DNA of 44,836 bases. It comes from an uncultured Bacteroidota bacterium. Lineage in GTDB: Bacteria; Bacteroidota; Bacteroidia; Flavobacteriales; Flavobacteriaceae. The position numbers and the translations under genes were made by a program. The stretch spans positions 1 to 44,836 of the forward strand of contig CABXHU010000010.1 of NCBI GenBank assembly GCA_902512065.1, given 5' to 3'. The notes beneath the pieces were generated by a model that made no database searches, was not told where the DNA came from, and worked only from the letters and a program-made list of their open reading frames with translations. Numbering within the stretch: the stretch's first letter is position 1; the number at the start of each line of letters is the position of its first letter. Below are positions 41,461 to 44,836 of the stretch, in pieces.

Positions 41461-42084
41461 TTAAGAAGCCTCTAAGCCTCCTATTATCAATACGGCCCCG
41501 CTTATTACCAAAATAAGCGCCAACAAGGACTTTACAAAAACGATTGTCTTTTCGTTAATAAAAACTTTTAGTTGTTTTGCCACAACTATTTTTCCTAAAT
41601 CTGTTATAAAGTATGATACTAGTACTATTGCAAAAAAAGTGACAAAATTAAGGGGGTCGTTTCCTGTTGAGGGCCCCGCCACTATTGTTACACCTCCCCA
41701 AAAAATAAAAACACCTACATTAAAAATATTTATTGCAAAGCCTTTTGCGGCAAGCCCAAAATAGTTGTGTTTTGATTCGGTTACTTCTATTTTTTCTTCT
41801 TCTTTACTTCTTGTCAGCCAGGAATAAACTCCAAATAAAAGAATAATTGTTCCCCCCAAAACAAAAAGCCCGTCTTTATTGCTTTCGCTTAAAAAAAGTT
41901 TTACACTTCCGTAATATGTTGCTACAATGAATAATATGTCTGCTAAGACCACCCCTATATCAAACGCCACTGCCGCTCTAAAGCCCTTTGTTATGCTTGT
42001 TTCAATTAAAACCCAAAAAACAGGCCCCATTATAAATGCAGTAAAAAACCCTACCGATATTGGGGTTAAATAATTAAAGTCCAT
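41461..42084 (-). CDS. LysE family transporter
   Basis: Inner-membrane protein of 207 aa with six hydrophobic segments. The N-terminal TPISVGFFTAFIMGPVFWVLIETSITKGFRAAVAFDIGVVLAD is the LysE/RhtB signature region, with the conserved GP in the first helix pair. Family members export amino acids or similar small molecules; the substrate here is unknown. It starts within the end of the DUF2807 gene (11-nt overlap), so it is the last gene of rnr-DUF2807-lysE. Confidence 0.85.
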   Translation of the reverse strand: MDFNYLTPISVGFFTAFIMGPVFWVLIETSITKGFRAAVAFDIGVVLADILFIVATYYGSVKLFLSESNKDGLFVLGGTIILLFGVYSWLTRSKEEEKIEVTESKHNYFGLAAKGFAINIFNVGVFIFWGGVTIVAGPSTGNDPLNFVTFFAIVLVSYFITDLGKIVVAKQLKVFINEKTIVFVKSLLALILVISGAVLIIGGLEAS

Positions 42085-42763
42085 CTTCTTCGTATAGATA
42101 ATTAATGGTGCCTCCCGCCAGCTTGCTTTCTATGATTTTCTTTGTCTTTGAGTGTATGTTAACTGTTCCTCCAGCTTTTACGTTTATGTTTAGCTCTTTT
42201 ATTGCAAACACGTCTGTTATTCCTCCTGTTGTAAGAAACACTTCTGACTCCTGTGTTATAAGCTTTGAGGCTTTTAGTTCTCCTCCCGTGTTTATTTTCG
42301 CCCTATGATACTCTGCCGTTCCTCTAACGTCTATTGTCGCTCCCGAACTAGTGTTGGTGCCAAGGTCTGTTATTTTTAAGTCCATTGCCACTCTTGCTCC
42401 TTCGTCTGCTTTTACATATAGCGATGCTTGGCTTATAGTGTCCTTTGAAAAAACAAAGCCCCCTTCATGAACATATATTTTATCTATGTTGGTGTAAAAA
42501 ATTTTCACCTTTGTATTTGCTCCTCTAAAACGCCTTTCTATTCCCATTCGAACTTTTAGCTCTCCGTTTTTGTTTTTTACTACCACGCTGTTTGAATGTT
42601 GTCCTGATATTTCTGCATAATTCTCTTCTCCCTTAATTAGCTCTAAATTTATAAGATCATAAACCTTTAGAATTTTAAAGTCTCCTATTTTCCTGCTGTT
42701 CTGGTTTTGCGAAAAAATAAACTGTGTGACTAGCAGGGTTATTAATAATATTTTTGTTTTCAT
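42074..42763 (-). CDS. DUF2807 (GIN domain) secreted protein
   Basis: Protein of 229 aa: signal peptide 1-19 (ILLITLLVTQFIFSQ), then a repetitive beta-strand domain typical of the head GIN/DUF2807 family, seen in FKILKVYDLINLELIKGEENYAEISG and the later alternating pattern TSSGATIDVRGTAEYHRAKINTGGELKASKL. Structures of the family are beta-helices of unknown function, likely periplasmic or at the outer membrane. It lies 13 nt downstream of rnr and overlaps the LysE-type gene. Confidence 0.85.
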   Translation of the reverse strand: MKTKILLITLLVTQFIFSQNQNSRKIGDFKILKVYDLINLELIKGEENYAEISGQHSNSVVVKNKNGELKVRMGIERRFRGANTKVKIFYTNIDKIYVHEGGFVFSKDTISQASLYVKADEGARVAMDLKITDLGTNTSSGATIDVRGTAEYHRAKINTGGELKASKLITQESEVFLTTGGITDVFAIKELNINVKAGGTVNIHSKTKKIIESKLAGGTINYLYEEDGL

Positions 42764-42776
42764 AAGTATAAAATTA

Positions 42777-44717
42777 TTAAATAATTATAAAATCTAAGTG
42801 TTTTTTTATTAGATCTGTTTTTTTAACCATTACAAACACCTCATCTCCTAGCTGGTATTTTTTTTGTGTTTGTTTTCCTACCAAAGCTTGTTGTTCCTGC
42901 CTGAAAATAAAGTGGTCTCCCTTAATGTCTCTTACATAAACCATTCCTTCGCATTTGTTTTCTTCTATTTCTACATATAAACCCCAGTCTGTAATTCCTG
43001 AAATAATTCCTTTAAATTTTTTTTCCTTTTTATCTTCCATATATTTTATCTGCATATATTTTACTGAGTCTCTTTCTGCTTTTGTTGCCATGTTTTCCTG
43101 CTCCGAACAGTGTTTGCACATTCTTGGTAGTCCTTTTTGGTTTTTTTGTTTCTCGTTTAAACATTCGTTTAAAAGCCTGTGGACAAGAACATCCGGGTAC
43201 CTCCTTATAGGAGAGGTAAAATGGGTGTAGTCTTTAAAAGCAAGCCCATAATGTCCTATGTTTTGTGTTGAATACTCTGCCTTGCTCATGCTTCTAATTG
43301 TTAGTGTTTCAATTAGATTTTGCTCTTTTTTTCCTTTTACTTCTTTTAATAATTTATTAAGTGTTTTTGTTGTTCCTTCTCTAGATGTTATGTCTAGACT
43401 GTATCCAAACTCTTTTACTATATTTTTTAAATTTTTTAGCTTTTCATTGTCTGGTACATCGTGTATTCTATAAACGCTAGGTTCTTTTTTTAATTTCTTA
43501 AATAGTTCTGCAACTTTCTTGTTTGCTAAGAGCATGTATTCTTCTACCAACTTGTTTGCCTCTTTGTTTTCTTTAAATATTACTTCAATTGGGTTTTGAG
43601 AAGAGTCTAGTTTAAATTTTATTTCTTTCTTATTAAAATTTATTGATCCTTTTTCTTCTCTTTCTTTTCTTTTAATTATTGCTATTTCATTTAACTTAAT
43701 TATTGATTTAACAATTTTTTTATCTACTTCGTAAGCTTTTTTTGTTAAAGATATTTCTTTATGAATTTTTCCTTTTCCTGTTTCAATTATTTCCTGCGCC
43801 TCAGCATATGTAAATCTTTTATTGCTCTTAATTACTGTCTTTCCAAACCACTCTTCTAATATTTCTCCTTTTTCATTTATCTTAAATATTGAAGAAAAAC
43901 TGTATTTTTCTTCATTTGGTCTAAGAGAACAAACCATGTTCGATAAAATTTCTGGCAACATTGGTATGACCCTGTCTACTAAATATATTGATGTTGCTCT
44001 GTTGTATGCTTCTTTGTCTAATACAGAATCTTTTTTTACATAGTGAGTCACATCTGCTATATGAATTCCTATTTCATATATTCCTTTTTCTAGTTCATTA
44101 AAAGATATTGCATCATCAAAATCCTTGGCATCCTCTGGATCAATTGTAAATGTTATTTCTTCTCTTAAATCTCTTCTGTTTTCTATTTCTTTTCTTGATA
44201 TTTTTTTGTCTATTTTATCTGTATATTCTTTTACTTCTTTTGAAAATTCTATAGAAATATTATTGTTTTTTATTATGGATGTTATTTCTGTTTCATGATC
44301 TCCTGGAACTCCTAAAATTTCTTTTATCCTTCCCGTTGGAGAAACATCATTTCTTTTCCATGTTAATATTTCTACTATTACTTTATCTCCATCATTAGCA
44401 TTATTGACATTCTCTCTAGGAATAAAAATATCTACATGAATTTTTTTATCATCCAATATGGCAAAAGAAAAATTATCGTTTTTTTGTAACACCCCAACAT
44501 AGTGTGTTTTTTCTCTTTTAATTAATTTATTTACTGTTGCTAAATACTTTCCTTTTCTTTTTCTGTTGTTTATAAAAAACTCTACATGATCATTGTTAAA
44601 ATATTTTAAAGAAGGTTCTTTTAAGTGTATTGTATGAGAAATTTCATTGGAATTAATTGAAAAATCTTCTCTTCCATTATATTCAATTACACCAGTAAAA
44701 ATTTTATTGTTTTTCAT
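42777..44717 (-). CDS. rnr: Ribonuclease R
   Basis: Processive 3'-5' exoribonuclease of 646 aa. Two cold-shock domains (about 5-60 and 70-125), the RNB domain with the metal-binding Asp cluster TIDPEDAKDFDDAISF (191-206: Asp193, Asp199, Asp201, Asp202), HIADVTHYV, RSMSKAEYS and the YTHFTSPIRRYPDVLVHRLL motif near residue 500, then a C-terminal S1 domain (KGIISGITDWGLYVEIEENKCEGMVYV). It is shorter than usual: the N-terminal helix-turn-helix domain is missing. An in-frame TAA sits 6 nt before the ATG, so no extension is possible. The basic tail after S1 is also short. Heads the rnr-DUF2807-lysE unit. Confidence 0.95.
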   Translation of the reverse strand: MKNNKIFTGVIEYNGREDFSINSNEISHTIHLKEPSLKYFNNDHVEFFINNRKRKGKYLATVNKLIKREKTHYVGVLQKNDNFSFAILDDKKIHVDIFIPRENVNNANDGDKVIVEILTWKRNDVSPTGRIKEILGVPGDHETEITSIIKNNNISIEFSKEVKEYTDKIDKKISRKEIENRRDLREEITFTIDPEDAKDFDDAISFNELEKGIYEIGIHIADVTHYVKKDSVLDKEAYNRATSIYLVDRVIPMLPEILSNMVCSLRPNEEKYSFSSIFKINEKGEILEEWFGKTVIKSNKRFTYAEAQEIIETGKGKIHKEISLTKKAYEVDKKIVKSIIKLNEIAIIKRKEREEKGSINFNKKEIKFKLDSSQNPIEVIFKENKEANKLVEEYMLLANKKVAELFKKLKKEPSVYRIHDVPDNEKLKNLKNIVKEFGYSLDITSREGTTKTLNKLLKEVKGKKEQNLIETLTIRSMSKAEYSTQNIGHYGLAFKDYTHFTSPIRRYPDVLVHRLLNECLNEKQKNQKGLPRMCKHCSEQENMATKAERDSVKYMQIKYMEDKKEKKFKGIISGITDWGLYVEIEENKCEGMVYVRDIKGDHFIFRQEQQALVGKQTQKKYQLGDEVFVMVKKTDLIKKHLDFIII

Positions 44718-44734
44718 TATTTAAATACTTAACA

Positions 44735-44742
44735 CAAAACTA
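44735..44742 (-). promoter_or_regulatory. Probable -7 element of the rnr operon
   Basis: Minus-strand TAGTTTTG, full TAnnTTTG match, 17 nt before the rnr ATG. The rest of the window end (44743-44836) is AT-rich (A and T runs) and holds no gene or clear structure that I can support. Confidence 0.48.
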
Positions 44743-44836
44743 CGGTTTAATATATTTCTAAAATTTTTAAAAAGAAATAGTTTTATACACAACACATCAT
44801 TATAATCAAATTATTTTTAAAAAAATATTATATATA

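Noticed and set aside
41456-41466. Intrinsic terminator after tRNA-Cys
   Set aside because: There is a T run but no separate hairpin; the only stems are those of the tRNA itself.
44743-44836. AT-rich end of the window with TTATACACA (44783-44791) as a possible origin
   Set aside because: One imperfect box next to A/T runs is what promoter DNA of a low-GC genome looks like; no cluster of boxes is visible and the region is cut by the window edge.
1-44836. CRISPR arrays, insertion sequences, toxin-antitoxin pairs, riboswitches
   Set aside because: I looked for regular repeats, terminal inverted repeats, small paired frames and conserved leader folds and found none; gaps are too short for most of them.

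Overview
The window reads as core chromosome of a low-GC member of the Bacteroidota, most likely a marine-type member of the Flavobacteriales with a compact genome. The evidence is lineage-typical families (SprE/PorW, DUF4292, DUF4837, DUF6341, DUF6427, DUF6168), an ATP synthase operon of atpBEFHAG without atpD and atpC, promoters of the Bacteroidota type (TTTG about 19-21 nt TAnnTTTG), almost no Shine-Dalgarno sequences, and very tight packing. No gap exceeds about 120 nt, and neighbouring genes often overlap. I see no mobile element, CRISPR array, prophage or rRNA. The only RNA gene recognised is tRNA-Cys(GCA).

Layout. 1-3.1 kb (minus strand): a flippase, dUTPase, a DUF4292 lipoprotein and the start of an EnvC-like murein hydrolase activator cut by the window edge. 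3.2-11.6 kb (minus): SprE/PorW, bactofilin, AtpZ, a DUF6168 membrane protein, then ATP synthase a, c, b, delta, alpha and gamma, with a near-perfect promoter in front of atpB. 11.7-16.1 kb: a [2Fe-2S] ferredoxin, a GT9/DUF4254/DUF6427 operon, a small DUF6341 protein and purD. 16.2-27.6 kb (minus): a long unit running from an M23 endopeptidase and a GH3-like enzyme into a surface-glycan locus (Wzz-like protein, flippase, sulfotransferase, two Wzy/ligase-type proteins, GT2, GT4, initiating sugar-phosphate transferase). 27.7-33.4 kb: tatA, a DUF4837/lytic transglycosylase/pgk operon, DNA polymerase III delta' and a diacylglycerol-kinase-family lipid kinase. 33.4-36.7 kb (minus): methyltransferase, mnmG and ybeY. 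36.7-44.7 kb: gltX, an SPFH protein, glnS, folB, tRNA-Cys, a LysE-type transporter, a DUF2807 protein and rnr.

The most informative non-coding signal is a pair of parS-like palindromes either side of mnmG (one a perfect match to the 16-bp ParB consensus), which suggests the window lies in the origin-proximal chromosome-segregation region. A second theme is promoter placement. TAnnTTTG elements sit 4-50 nt before the heads of most transcription units, sometimes so close to the start codon (holB, M23, ybeY) that leaderless or nearly leaderless mRNAs are expected. These same elements create false upstream TTG starts, which I used to correct several gene starts. The glycan locus looks like a Wzx/Wzy-type system for a sulfated surface polysaccharide. 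I did not find an obviously new multi-gene system. The best-supported open questions are the parS-mnmG arrangement, the GT9/DUF4254/DUF6427/DUF6341 cluster of unknown role and the bacterial GH3 enzyme heading the glycan locus.
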